From contig CBDCME010000052.1 in NCBI GenBank assembly GCA_965218865.1, forward strand, positions 1-45,077: DNA of 45,077 nt, read 5' to 3'. Source of the DNA: CBDCME01 sp965218865 (lineage in GTDB: Bacteria; Pseudomonadota; Alphaproteobacteria; JAAXGF01). Shown here piece by piece: positions 9,597 through 18,115 of the stretch. Positions within the stretch are counted from its first letter, which is position 1. Every line of letters begins with the position of its first letter. The notes beneath the pieces are model-generated. The model was not told where the DNA came from. It ran no database searches and saw only the letters and a program-made list of their open reading frames with translations. A program made the position numbers and the translations under genes.

Positions 9597-9604
9597 AATG
9601 TTGA
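9597..9604. repeat. Target-site duplication of the IS66 element, right copy
   Basis: AATGTTGA, identical to 5884-5891, immediately follows the right inverted repeat. Confidence 0.95.
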
Positions 9605-9862
9605 TCGCATCGGCCTTTGAGGACTGATGGCTCGCAAGATTTTGATGAAATTGCCTCCAAAAAGTGTCGGATAATTTTACACATGTTGTTTTTCCCGTCC
9701 GGCCTGATCGGGCGTAAAGCAAATAAGTTCTTGAATTGAAAAGCATTTGCCGGAACTGGTATGGATATTGCTTAAATTCAGGGGAACGGCTGATGGTCGC
9801 CGTACGTTGCCGCGCGGCGGGCTTTGTGCTTTGGTTCGATCCGCCGCGTGTTCCGCGGCTGA
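9605..9862. other. Interval between IS66 and IS630 copy b, no gene seen
   Basis: About 260 bases without a convincing reading frame on either strand. It is the other half of the sequence at 5668-5883 split by the IS66 insertion. I see no RNA gene or terminator. Confidence 0.5.
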
Positions 9863-9864
9863 TA

Positions 9865-11028
9865 CCAACCGCCCCAGAGTTTGACTCGCGCAAAGGTTTA
9901 CACGCTAGGTTTTGTGTGATTCAAGGTTGTTGGCAACAAGGGAGTGTGTTCAATGCCAACGATTCCTTTGCGAAACGACTTTGATGCTGAAAGAGTCCGT
10001 GTTCTTGCGGCACGGAGCGATGATGGGAACCAGGCGCGACGGCTTTTGTCGATGGCGGCCATCTACGATGGGATGGATCGAGCGTGCGCGGCGGGTATTG
10101 GCGGCATGGATCGGCAGACGTTGCGGGACTGGGTTCACCGGTTCAACGCGGGAGGTCCGGCCGGTCTGATCGACCGCAAGCCGAACGGGGCGTTGCGTCG
10201 GTTGACGCCGTCGCAAATGGCGGCGCTTTCGCGGGCTATCGAGGCCGGTCCCGATCCCGAACGGGATGGGGTCGTGCGCTGGCGCTGCATCGATCTCAAG
10301 CAACTGATCCGAACGCGCTTCGGCGTGGACTATCACGAGCGGAGCGTCGGCAAGCTGCTGGCCGCGCTCGGGTTCTCGCATATTTCCGCGCGCCCGCGCC
10401 ACGTCGGCCAGGATGCGCGGGCACAGGAGGAATTTAAAAAAAAGTTTTCCCGAACACTTGGCGAAAATCGTAGCGGCACAGCCACCGGACACGCCCATCG
10501 AGGTTTGGTTTCAAGATGAAATGCGCGTCGGCCAGAAGAACAGCCTGGTGCGCCAGTGGGCCCCAAAGGGATCGCGCCCGCGCCAGGTCAAGGACCTACG
10601 GACCTCTTCGGCGTATCTCTTCGGCGCCATCTGCCCCGAGCGCGGTGAGGGCGCGGCGCTGGTCATGCCGCGCGCCAATACTGAAGCCATGGACCTGCAT
10701 CTCGAGGAAATCAGCCGGGCCGTTGCCCCAAACGCCCATGCCGTCGTGCTGCTCGACCAAGCCGCATGGCACACCACTGCCAAACTCGGCATCCCGGAGA
10801 ACATCTCCCTCGTGCCTTTGCCACCCAAGTCCCTGGAGCTCAATCCCGCCGAAAATGTCTGGCAATACCTCCGCCAGAACTGGCTCTCCAATCGTGTCTT
10901 CGACTCCTATGAAGCCATCGTCGAGGCCTCTTGCCAAGCCTGGAACAACCTGACCGACCAACCTTGGAAGATCATGTCCATCGGCCTCAGAGCGTGGGCT
11001 CGCACAAGGCAATGTTAAGGGCGGTTGG
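9865..11028 (+). mobile_element. IS630-type element copy b (1164 bp)
   Basis: The ends are CCAACCGCCC (9865-9874) and its complement GGGCGGTTGG (11019-11028). The TA duplications are at 9863-9864 and 11029-11030. It is one base longer than copy c because of an extra A in the transposase gene. Confidence 0.95.
9953..11018 (+). pseudogene. IS630-family transposase, frame broken at an A8 run
   Basis: The protein begins MPTIPLRNDFDAERVRVLA and has an N-terminal helix-turn-helix (GMDRQTLRDWVHRFNAGGP). The frame changes at the A-run 10436-10443 (eight A here, seven in copy c), after which DDE residues continue in the second frame: Asp in WFQDEMRVG, Asp in VLLDQAAWH and Glu in NPAENVW. An A-run ahead of the catalytic domain is also where some IS630 elements use ribosomal or transcriptional slippage, so a low level of full-length protein is possible. 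Copy c shows that seven A bases give an uninterrupted 357-residue frame. The start at ATG 9953 lies three codons inside the longer GTG frame. Confidence 0.88.
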
Positions 11029-11030
11029 TA

Positions 11031-11377
11031 TTACTTGCTGACCCGTCCGCGTAAGCCTCGACGACGGCGCGGAGCGTCTCGTGCGGAACGTCAATATTGC
11101 TGACCCACTCGTCCGCTAACTCGTCGTCTGGCCCAGTCTCAATCGGCGCGCTTTTAAGACCCGGAAATTTTGGAAACGTCCCTTTTGGCGAGAGGTGCGC
11201 GGGGTACGAACCTATCCGCCCCCAACCCCACCGGGGGGGTGTGCCGAACCGGGTTTCGGGCAACGGGCTGCGAGCGATGGCGCGAAGTATGGCCGCGAAA
11301 CTGCACCAACTGATTGCTATGTGATTGCTAGGCCAGGATCCGCATCGTCTGGCCATTTGCTAATCCATTGAAAACAT
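11031..11377 (-). other. Interval between IS630 copy b and tRNA-Ala; possible gene remnant
   Basis: The minus strand holds a frame that runs into the IS630 end and contains LADEWVSNIDVPHETLRAVV, which reads like the tail of a real protein cut by the insertion. The upstream half of that frame is low-quality GC-rich sequence, and I do not recognise a family. Position next to the 3' end of a tRNA gene is typical for island integration remnants, but no integrase motif is visible. Confidence 0.3.
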
Positions 11378-11453
11378 TGGTGGAGCCGAGGGGATTTGAA
11401 CCCCTGACCTCGACATTGCGAACGTCGCGCTCTCCCAACTGAGCTACGGCCCC
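11378..11453 (-). tRNA. tRNA-Ala (anticodon CGC)
   Basis: The 76-base cloverleaf has acceptor stem GGGGCCG paired with CGGCTCC, and it includes the G3:U70 wobble pair that marks alanine tRNAs. The anticodon loop is TTCGCAA with anticodon CGC, the T arm is AGGGG-TTCAAAT-CCCCT and CCA is encoded. It would read GCG codons. The 3' end points toward the IS-rich left part of the window. Confidence 0.96.
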
Positions 11454-11615
11454 GGACGGCAGGATGGGTGCGGCGATAATGTGGTGCTTGGACGAGAACT
11501 GTCAAGTTTGCCGAACGTGTGCCAATATCAGGGCTGCCGGGAATCGAAACATCGGATATACTCGGCCTGATTTCGTGATCTAGCCGACCAACTGCGGCGA
11601 ACCGACGGATATTCC

Positions 11616-11894
11616 ATGAACGCGCTTGTCACACTCGTCGATACGGTCATCTCACTATACATATGGATGTTGATCATCAACGTCGTTCTGAGTTGGCTGG
11701 TCGCTTTCAACGTCGTCAACACGCGCAACAGGTTCGTTTATACGGTCGGGGATTTCCTTCATCGAATCACCGAACCCGTTCTGGGGCCGATACGCCGCGT
11801 CGTGCCGGCCTTGGGCGGCCTCGACATTTCGCCGGTGATCCTGATTCTCGGGTTGTGGTTTTTGCGGAATTTGATGAACGAGTATCTGAGGTGA
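11616..11894 (+). CDS. YggT family membrane protein
   Basis: A 92-residue protein with two hydrophobic segments, about residues 8-31 (TVISLYIWMLIINVVLSWLV) and 68-86 (ISPVILILGLWFLRNLM). Between them lies the conserved YggT stretch FLHRITEPVLGPIRRVVPAL. YggT proteins are small inner-membrane proteins linked to osmotic stress and cell-envelope organisation; the exact function is unclear. It stands first in a tight group with the YggU/DUF167 gene (6-base gap) and folD, an arrangement common in proteobacteria, so it is probably co-transcribed with them. Confidence 0.92.
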   Translation: MNALVTLVDTVISLYIWMLIINVVLSWLVAFNVVNTRNRFVYTVGDFLHRITEPVLGPIRRVVPALGGLDISPVILILGLWFLRNLMNEYLR

Positions 11895-11900
11895 ATTGCC

Positions 11901-12230
11901 TTGTCCGCCGGCGATCTCCTATTCGGGCGCCAAAATGAAGGGGTAAGCGTCGCGGTTCGCCTCCTTCCCAAGGCTTCGTGCAACCGGATCATCGGCGTTG
12001 CGCCCGGATCGGACGGGCGCCTTTTTTTGCGGGTCGCCGTCACCCAAGCACCAGAGAAAAACAAGGCCAACGAGGCCCTGCTGAAGCTTCTCGCCAAGGA
12101 ATGGGGTTTGCCGACCTCACGCTTGCGTATCGCGCGTGGCGGCAAGGATCGGCGCAAGACGATCCACGTCGCCGGCGAGTGCGACGCCCTCATGCCTATC
12201 CTCGATCGCTGGATCGAGTCCCAGCGATGA
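11901..12230 (+). CDS. DUF167 (YggU) family protein
   Basis: A 109-residue protein of the YggU/DUF167 family, small alpha/beta proteins without a settled function. Family features seen: VAVRLLPKASCNRIIGV, then LRVAVTQAPEKNKANEALLK and the tail RIARGGKDRRKTIHV. The predicted start is TTG at 11901. The gene follows YggT closely, and its stop overlaps the folD start (ATGA, 12227-12230), so translation of folD is likely coupled to it. Confidence 0.9.
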   Translation: MSAGDLLFGRQNEGVSVAVRLLPKASCNRIIGVAPGSDGRLFLRVAVTQAPEKNKANEALLKLLAKEWGLPTSRLRIARGGKDRRKTIHVAGECDALMPILDRWIESQR

Positions 12231-13132
12231 GCGCGGCCGAAATCATCGACGGGAAGGCGTTCGCGGCGGGACTCAGGGCGGAGATCGGAAAACGGGTCGC
12301 GGAGCTCCGTGATTCCCACGGCCTGGTACCGGGTCTGGCCGTGATCCTGGTGGGCGAGAACCCGGCGAGCGAAATCTATGTGCGCAACAAACGGGTCGCG
12401 ACCGAAGCCGCGGGTATGCGCGGCCAAGTCTTGAATCTGCCGGCCGAGACATCCCAAACCGAAGTCTTGGCGAGGATTGCCGCCTTGAACGACGATCCGG
12501 AAGTCCACGGGATCCTGGTCCAGCTCCCCTTGCCCGCCCAGATCGATCCGGCGGCGGTGGCCGATGCCATCGCCCCCTCCAAGGACGTCGACGGCTTGCA
12601 CGTCGTCAACGCGGGCCGGCTCGCGGTCGGGCGCCAGGGTCTGGTCCCCTGCACACCCCTCGGCTGTCTGCTTCTCTTGCGCGAGCGTTTGGGCGATCTC
12701 GGCGGCAATCGCGCCGTCGTCGTCGGGCGCTCGAACCTGGTCGGAAAACCGTTGGCCCAACTCCTCCTCAAGGAAAACGCAACGGTGACCGTCGCCCATT
12801 CGCGGAGCCGCGATTTGCCCGACATATGCCGGACCGCCAATATTCTGATCGTCGCCGTCGGGCGTCCCGAACTCGTTCGCGGTAAATGGATCAAGCCCGG
12901 GACCACCGTCATCGATGTCGGCATCAACCGGGTCGAGCGCGGCGGCAAAAGGCGATTGGTCGGTGACGTTCACTTTGACGAGGCGCGCGCGGTGGCGGCC
13001 GCGATCACGCCAGTACCAGGCGGCGTCGGGCCCGTGACGATTGCCTGCCTGTTGCGGAACACCCTCACCGCCGCCTGTCGCGCGACCGGGCTGGCGGGAC
13101 GCGACAACTGGAAGGAATCCCCGGCATCCTGA
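12227..13132 (+). CDS. folD: Bifunctional methylenetetrahydrofolate dehydrogenase/cyclohydrolase FolD
   Basis: A 301-residue cytoplasmic enzyme that oxidises 5,10-methylene-THF with NADP and hydrolyses the methenyl form to 10-formyl-THF, supplying one-carbon units for purines and fMet. Seen: the active-site region YVRNKRVATEAAG with the catalytic Lys, the HGILVQLPLP motif, KDVDGLHVVNAGRL, the NADP-binding VVVGRSNLVGKPLAQLL, and the C-terminal TPVPGGVGPVT. Length matches the family. The start is fixed by the ATGA overlap with the DUF167 gene. A long minus-strand frame opposite it (11759-13399) is a GC-codon shadow. Confidence 0.98.
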   Translation: MSAAEIIDGKAFAAGLRAEIGKRVAELRDSHGLVPGLAVILVGENPASEIYVRNKRVATEAAGMRGQVLNLPAETSQTEVLARIAALNDDPEVHGILVQLPLPAQIDPAAVADAIAPSKDVDGLHVVNAGRLAVGRQGLVPCTPLGCLLLLRERLGDLGGNRAVVVGRSNLVGKPLAQLLLKENATVTVAHSRSRDLPDICRTANILIVAVGRPELVRGKWIKPGTTVIDVGINRVERGGKRRLVGDVHFDEARAVAAAITPVPGGVGPVTIACLLRNTLTAACRATGLAGRDNWKESPAS

Positions 13133-13289
13133 GCTCCGGCCGCCCCCCGCGAATTTGGGGTTGATCCCGGAGCCCATGTGTTTTACCCCTTTCGAAGGTG
13201 CCATGGTCATTCGGGTTGATTCCAGCAAGAACGGCAACCATGGCGGTGAGGGGGAGTGCCGGGGACGGCGCGCACCGTAGAGACGGCAG

Positions 13290-14585
13290 ATGAAATTTTG
13301 GACTCCGGTGGCGGGCCTCTTGGGTAACAAGGTTATCGTCGCATTGGCTGCCATCGCGGTATTCGCGCCGGGGTGTTGGGCGCAAGAGTACGTTCCCATC
13401 GGCAGCCTGGTGGACTTTACCGGCCGTACCTCCGTCGTCGGCAGAGCTTATGGTCAGGGGAAAGTCGACGCCGCGAACTGGATCAATGAAAACGGCGGAA
13501 TCTACGGCAAACTCCTGGATTTCGACACGGTCGACGATTCCTACGTTGCCCAGAGGTCGGTCGCGGCGTACAGAAAATGGAAGCACCGGGGCGTCGTCGC
13601 GGTACAAGGCTGGGGAAACGCCGATACCGAAGCCATGCTCGAGTTCGTCGGCGACGATCAAATTCCCTATTTTTCGGCCTCCTATTCAGCCCATTTGACC
13701 GATCCATTGGGGACGGGACCGGCGGCGAAAAAATCTTCCCCCTTCGTGTTTCCGATGGGGCCGTCCTATACCGACGGGGCCCGCGCGCTATTAGCCTGGG
13801 CTCTTGCCGATTGGCGGGTGAAGGGACAGACGGAGCACCCGACCTACGTCCACATAGGAGATCGGCAACCCTATTCGGACGCGCCCCGACAGGCGGGAGA
13901 ATCCTTCGCCGCCGACACCGGGTTCGAAGTCCTTCCGGCAATCAGCGAAACCCAGGGAGAATTCGAGGCCACTTGCCGAAACCTGAAGAAACTGGATGCC
14001 GACCATGCTTTCCTGGCGGACCCGGCCGGATCGAACGTCTCGATTCTGCACACTTGCCGCGCTCTCGGGGTCAAAACCCAGTTCATGGCCAACATCTGGG
14101 GATTCGATGAAAACGTCATGAGAGCCGCCGGCGAAGCCGCCGACGGCGTCGTTTGGGTCATGGGCGCGGCAAAGTGGGCCGAGGACGTACCGGGGATGGA
14201 GACCTTGCGGACGGTTTCACGGATGTCGGACCCAGAAGGAAGGCGGTACTGAAACGTCCATTATGTTCGAGGCGTATGCGCCATGTTCTTCATGAAGGAA
14301 GCGCTGGAGTGGGCGGACGCGAACGGCGGTATCGACGGCGCCAACGTCCGGCAAGCGATGTATCAGCGCCGGGATTGGGTGCCGACGGGACTGGACGGTG
14401 TCTGTCCTCCCGCCACCTGGACGGACGGGGATCATCGCGGCTTTATGCGAGTGCCGATCTACCGCAGTGGTGTGAGCGGTCCGACGAACGGAACCCTGGC
14501 GGAGCTTTTCGCCCACGGACTGATGACGATGGACAGGGTTTTCGAAGCGGAGATTCCGCGCAAGCCAGAATGGCTGGGCTGGTAA
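13290..14585 (+). pseudogene. ABC-type (LivK-like) periplasmic binding protein with in-frame TGA
   Basis: The frame has a signal peptide (hydrophobic KVIVALAAIAVFAPGC, probable cleavage after WAQ) and a Peripla_BP_6 / branched-chain amino-acid binding fold: VPIGSLVDFTGRTSVVG near the N terminus, then AANWINENGGIYGKLLDF. The reading frame is open from 13290 to 14585 except for one TGA at 14250-14252, after GRRY and before NVHYVRGVCAMFFMKEALEWA. No frameshift is needed. Reading the codon as TGG would give RYWNVHYVRG, a natural sequence for this family, and a 431-residue protein of normal length. It is either a recent nonsense mutation or a base error. No permease or ATPase genes adjoin it. Confidence 0.8.
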
Positions 14586-14687
14586 TCGAATAATAGAGTG
14601 AAATGCGCGCCGGCGTTGCGAGACTAATTGTCTCTTGACCGGTTTTGCGTGTAGTGCTGTTGTCCGCACCGCGAACAGGAGTTCCCC

Positions 14688-16034
14688 ATGACGGGGAGTC
14701 AAGACCCGATCACCGATCTGCACCGGCTCGTTGCTTATCTCGCCGATGGCTGCAAACCCCGCGAGAAATGGCGGATCGGCACCGAGCACGAAAAATTCGC
14801 CTTCCGTCTCTCCGACCTGCGTCCACTGGGTTACTCAGACGGCATCGTCGACGTGCTTGAGGGTCTTCGAAAGTTCGGCTGGGAGCCCATCATCGAGGGT
14901 GAGAAGGTGATCGGGCTGCGCCGTTACGGCCAACAAATCACTCTTGAACCCGGGGGACAGCTCGAGCTTTCCGGCGCGCCCCTCAAAAGCGTTCACGAAA
15001 CCTGCGCCGAGGTGAACGAGCACCTGGACCAGGTCAAGGCCGTCGGCGAGAGTCTCGGCGTCGGTTTCATCGGCATAGGATTTCAACCGAAGTGGCCGCG
15101 CGAAGTGATCCCGGTGATGCCAAAGGGACGTTACCGGATCATGCGTTCCTACATGCCGACACGTGGCCAACTCGGACTCGACATGATGCTGCGAACGTGC
15201 ACGGTACAGGTAAATCTCGATTTCAAGAGCGAGTCCGACATGGTGAAGAAATTTCGAGTTGGTCTCGCGCTACAGCCGGTCGCGGTCGCCTTGTTCGCCA
15301 ACTCGCCGTTTTGCGATGGCCGTCCCAGCGGAGAACTCAGTTACCGAAGCATGGTCTGGACCGATACCGATCCCGACCGCTGCGGTACCCTGCCCTTCGC
15401 CTTCGAATCGGGTATGGGGTTCGAGCGCTACGTGGACTACGCGCTCGACGTGCCCATGTATTTCGTTTACCGCGGTGGCCGCTACATCGATGCCAGTGGC
15501 CAGTCCTTTCGGGATTTTCTAGACGCTCGCTTGCCGGCGCTGCCGGGCGAGAAACCGCTGCTTTCGGATTGGGTGGACCACCTATCGACGTTGTTTCCCG
15601 AAGTTCGGCTCAAGCGTTTTCTCGAAATGCGCGGTGCCGATGGCGGTCCCTGGCTTCGGCTTTGCGCGTTGCCGGCACTGTGGGTTGGTTTGCTCTACGA
15701 CGAAATCTCCCTGGACGCCGCCTGGGATCTGATACGAAAATGGTCGTTCGAGGACCACGCGCTCTTACGCGCCATGGTACCGCGACTCGCACTGGCAACG
15801 CCATTCCGCGGCCACACCTTGCGCGAGCTGGCGCTGGAGGTTCTGGACATCGCCCGTGCCGGGCTCGAGCGGCGACGGATCTTGGATCGGGGGGGCGCCG
15901 ACGAAAGCCATTTCCTGGACTCTCTCACGGCGATCGCCGAAACCGGAAAGACACCGGCCGAGGACTTGCTCGATTCGTATCGGGACCGATGGCAGCGGCA
16001 AATCGAGCCGGTGTTCACCGAACACGCATATTAG
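14688..16034 (+). CDS. gshA: Glutamate-cysteine ligase (plant/alphaproteobacterial type)
   Basis: A 448-residue enzyme that joins glutamate and cysteine with ATP, the first step of glutathione synthesis. It belongs to the GCS2-type family found in plants and alphaproteobacteria. Seen: KWRIGTEHEKFAF near residue 28, ITLEPGGQLELSGAP around residue 85, the SYMPTRGQLGLDMMLRTCTVQ segment (in two parts around 143-163) with NLDF, and the SYRSMVWTDTDPDRCG block. Length is usual. AGGAG lies eight bases upstream of ATG 14688. It stands alone, with no gshB nearby. Confidence 0.96.
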   Translation: MTGSQDPITDLHRLVAYLADGCKPREKWRIGTEHEKFAFRLSDLRPLGYSDGIVDVLEGLRKFGWEPIIEGEKVIGLRRYGQQITLEPGGQLELSGAPLKSVHETCAEVNEHLDQVKAVGESLGVGFIGIGFQPKWPREVIPVMPKGRYRIMRSYMPTRGQLGLDMMLRTCTVQVNLDFKSESDMVKKFRVGLALQPVAVALFANSPFCDGRPSGELSYRSMVWTDTDPDRCGTLPFAFESGMGFERYVDYALDVPMYFVYRGGRYIDASGQSFRDFLDARLPALPGEKPLLSDWVDHLSTLFPEVRLKRFLEMRGADGGPWLRLCALPALWVGLLYDEISLDAAWDLIRKWSFEDHALLRAMVPRLALATPFRGHTLRELALEVLDIARAGLERRRILDRGGADESHFLDSLTAIAETGKTPAEDLLDSYRDRWQRQIEPVFTEHAY

Positions 16035-16473
16035 GCCCCGCCGCGGGGGAATAACCCAGTGCACCCGGGCCCGATGCTCCCACAGTCCCCGAAAATCGGT
16101 GTTCGCTAACCGCGCCGTGTGGTCACGCAACCGCAGCGCCGACACTCGAGCCTCCGCACTTGGCCGCCGGCACCGAACCCCCCGTCACTTCGACGAGGCG
16201 GAAATCATGATTGCCCAGTAAGCATGGAACGCGACCGATCCAGCCGGCCATACCGCCGCCATTCCGGTTTGCCACCGCTGCATACCTTTGCGTCCGGCAA
16301 ATGTCCGGGACAACAGCCCGTTGTCCGAAGACCGTCGTGATAAAACGGTTGCCAGCAGAATGACACCGGACCCTGCCGTCCCGAAAATTGCGGGTTCCAA
16401 TCCGCGTCGCCCACCTCTCCGGCAGGACCAGCCCGTTTCCTTGGGTCCTGGTTTCACCCGGTTGACGGAATAG
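16035..16473. other. Intergenic region between gshA and the cold-shock gene
   Basis: About 440 bases without a convincing gene. A tRNA T-arm-like string at about 16393-16410 does not fold into a cloverleaf. Short frames on both strands have no family features. Confidence 0.5.
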
Positions 16474-16680
16474 CTAGACGTCGGAAGTCAGATTGACGGC
16501 CTTGGATCCTCTTTGGTCGCTGACGACCTCGAAGTCCACTCGTTGTCCCTCTTCGAGTCGAGTCATTCCCGCGGCTTCAACCGCCGAGATATGGACGAAT
16601 ACGTCCTTTCCCCCATCATCGGGAACGATGAAACCGTAACCCTTGGTCGGATTGAACCACTTGACGATGCCGGTTGCCAT
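16474..16680 (-). CDS. cspA: Cold-shock domain protein
   Basis: A 68-residue single cold-shock domain protein that binds single-stranded nucleic acid and acts as an RNA chaperone. The RNP1 motif KGYGFIVPDD and the RNP2 motif DVFVHISAV are both clear. The protein starts MATGIVKWFN and ends VNLTSDV. Start ATG 16680 is supported by GGGGAGG four to six bases upstream; a longer frame to 16755 has no such site. It is monocistronic. Confidence 0.97.
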   Translation of the reverse strand: MATGIVKWFNPTKGYGFIVPDDGGKDVFVHISAVEAAGMTRLEEGQRVDFEVVSDQRGSKAVNLTSDV

Positions 16681-17784
16681 GGCCTCCCCTGCGCCAACAG
16701 CTTGGCGGTACGACGATCCAGACTGCGATTTACCGAATTCTTCATCGCCGTACAAGGAAATTCACTGCCCGTCGGCGCCGAGCAAGTTGAAAGAGCAAGA
16801 ACTCCACGTGTTCCCGCCGCCGCTTTTCGACAAGACCATTCCAACATATCTTGGGCACAGCCCCGATCGCCCACGATACCGTCGGCTTTGTTTGCGACAG
16901 GGCCCACGCCGGGATCCACGCCGTGGCGCTCCCGCGCCCGCGTCCGAGCCGAGTCCCAAGAACGGAATACAATCCCTCCTTCAGCTAGCGGTATTACCTT
17001 GAACTCATTGATCAGCTCGGAGGTACCGAACGTTGGGATTTGCGCCTTGCCGGTGTCGCCTTAGCGGGAGCCTGGTGGTCGATGCCGCCGAGGATGTCTT
17101 GTAGCCAGCCATCACCCTTTGATGGATTTAACCGCCCTGATGTGGTTTGCGCTGTCCCCCATGTCATCCTGGTGGAGAGCACCAGGCACGAGTGTGGCGG
17201 AATATTAAACGACCCAACAATAATTTTGAAATAGTGCGCGAAAGATCCTCAACCCTTTTCATCGGAGTTCGGATTTTCCTCTCCCGGGTCGCTGGAAGTA
17301 TGGACGTCCATAAGGCGCTGAAAAAACGCCCGTCTTTCCCTTATTATATACTCGGTACTTTGTTTTTGCTTGTGGGCCTTTCTCTCCGCCGCCTTATCTT
17401 GCGGGCTTTTCCATGAATCACCGAAAAGATACCGTCCAATATTTCCAGCCATGACTCAGATTATCCACAAGATTGCGTGTATGTCCAGAGGTTCCGCCCG
17501 ACCCGTCTCGACCCCCCTTGTTCGCATGGATGTCGGGTCGCGAAACGCTTCCCCGCGCGCTCGCGTAAGAGCCGGCCGCATCGGTGGTTTCTTCATAGCC
17601 CGCCCCGCCGCTTTCGCCTTTCCATCGCGGCGGTTTGAATGTTATCGAAGGGACGGGTGAAGCGGTTTGGCGAGGATCACCGATGCCATCAGGGTGGTCG
17701 ACTGGAGTGATTGAGGGCGGCAACCACCACCGTCATCATTCCGCCATCAACCCCGATCGTTCCCCTCACGTCCGGGCAGTGGGA
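16681..17784. other. About 1.1 kb with little recognisable coding
   Basis: Between the cold-shock gene and the oxidase operon I find one possible small minus-strand ORF (17249-17452, listed separately) and otherwise only short GC-rich frames with no family features. The 5' leader of the cold-shock mRNA and the 3' end of the oxidase transcript must lie here, but I could not identify a clear terminator. Confidence 0.45.
17249..17452 (-). CDS. Possible small charged protein, unknown
   Basis: A 67-codon frame starts MAGNIGRYLFGDSWKSPQDK and contains a basic helical middle (AERKAHKQKQS) and an acidic tail. The composition looks protein-like and starts at ATG, but the ribosome binding site is weak. 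No family is recognised. The overlapping plus-strand frame is less plausible. Confidence 0.3.
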   Translation of the reverse strand: MAGNIGRYLFGDSWKSPQDKAAERKAHKQKQSTEYIIRERRAFFQRLMDVHTSSDPGEENPNSDEKG

Positions 17785-18102
17785 TCAAGAGCCGAAGAAT
17801 ATTCCCCGCGACAGGAAAGTGTAATCCGATTCGATCGTCATGAGTCCCACCAATACCATCAAGAGAAGCGGCGGGACCAGGATGGCGTAAATCAGGGCCA
17901 TCCGCTCCCACATCATGTGCATGAAGACGGAAACGATCAACCCGGCCTTCAAAAACATGAACGAGAGAATCAGAAACCACCTGAGGTAACCCTCAAAGTG
18001 GAAGTAGTCGACAAGATACGACCCCGTGCTGAGAACGAACAGCCAAAACCAGATCTGGAGATAAATGCCAATCGGATGTTGTTGGCCCTCTACCTTTGCC
18101 AT
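17785..18102 (-). CDS. Cytochrome c oxidase subunit IV (prokaryotic type)
   Basis: A 105-residue inner-membrane protein with three hydrophobic stretches: IYLQIWFWLFVLSTGSYLVD near the N terminus, a central WFLILSFMFLKAGLIVSVFM, and IYAILVPPLLLMVLVGL near the C terminus. This is the layout of the small prokaryotic subunit IV that supports assembly or stability of heme-copper oxidases. It is last in the operon, 13 bases after the subunit III stop. GGGGAA lies upstream of ATG 18102. Assignment rests on topology, length and position. Confidence 0.85.
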   Translation of the reverse strand: MAKVEGQQHPIGIYLQIWFWLFVLSTGSYLVDYFHFEGYLRWFLILSFMFLKAGLIVSVFMHMMWERMALIYAILVPPLLLMVLVGLMTIESDYTFLSRGIFFGS

Positions 18103-18115
18103 TTTTATTTCCCCG

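Noticed and set aside
9438..9893. 151-codon minus-strand ORF spanning the IS66 end and the interval after it
   Set aside because: It crosses the element boundary and target duplication, so it cannot be an ancestral gene, and it has no ribosome binding site or family features.
11759..13399. 546-codon minus-strand ORF opposite YggT, YggU and folD
   Set aside because: It covers three well-supported plus-strand genes, has Arg/Pro/Gly-rich composition typical of GC-rich shadow frames and no family motif.
16370..16420. tRNA-like string GCGGGTTCCAATCC
   Set aside because: The surrounding bases do not form T, anticodon and acceptor stems on either strand.
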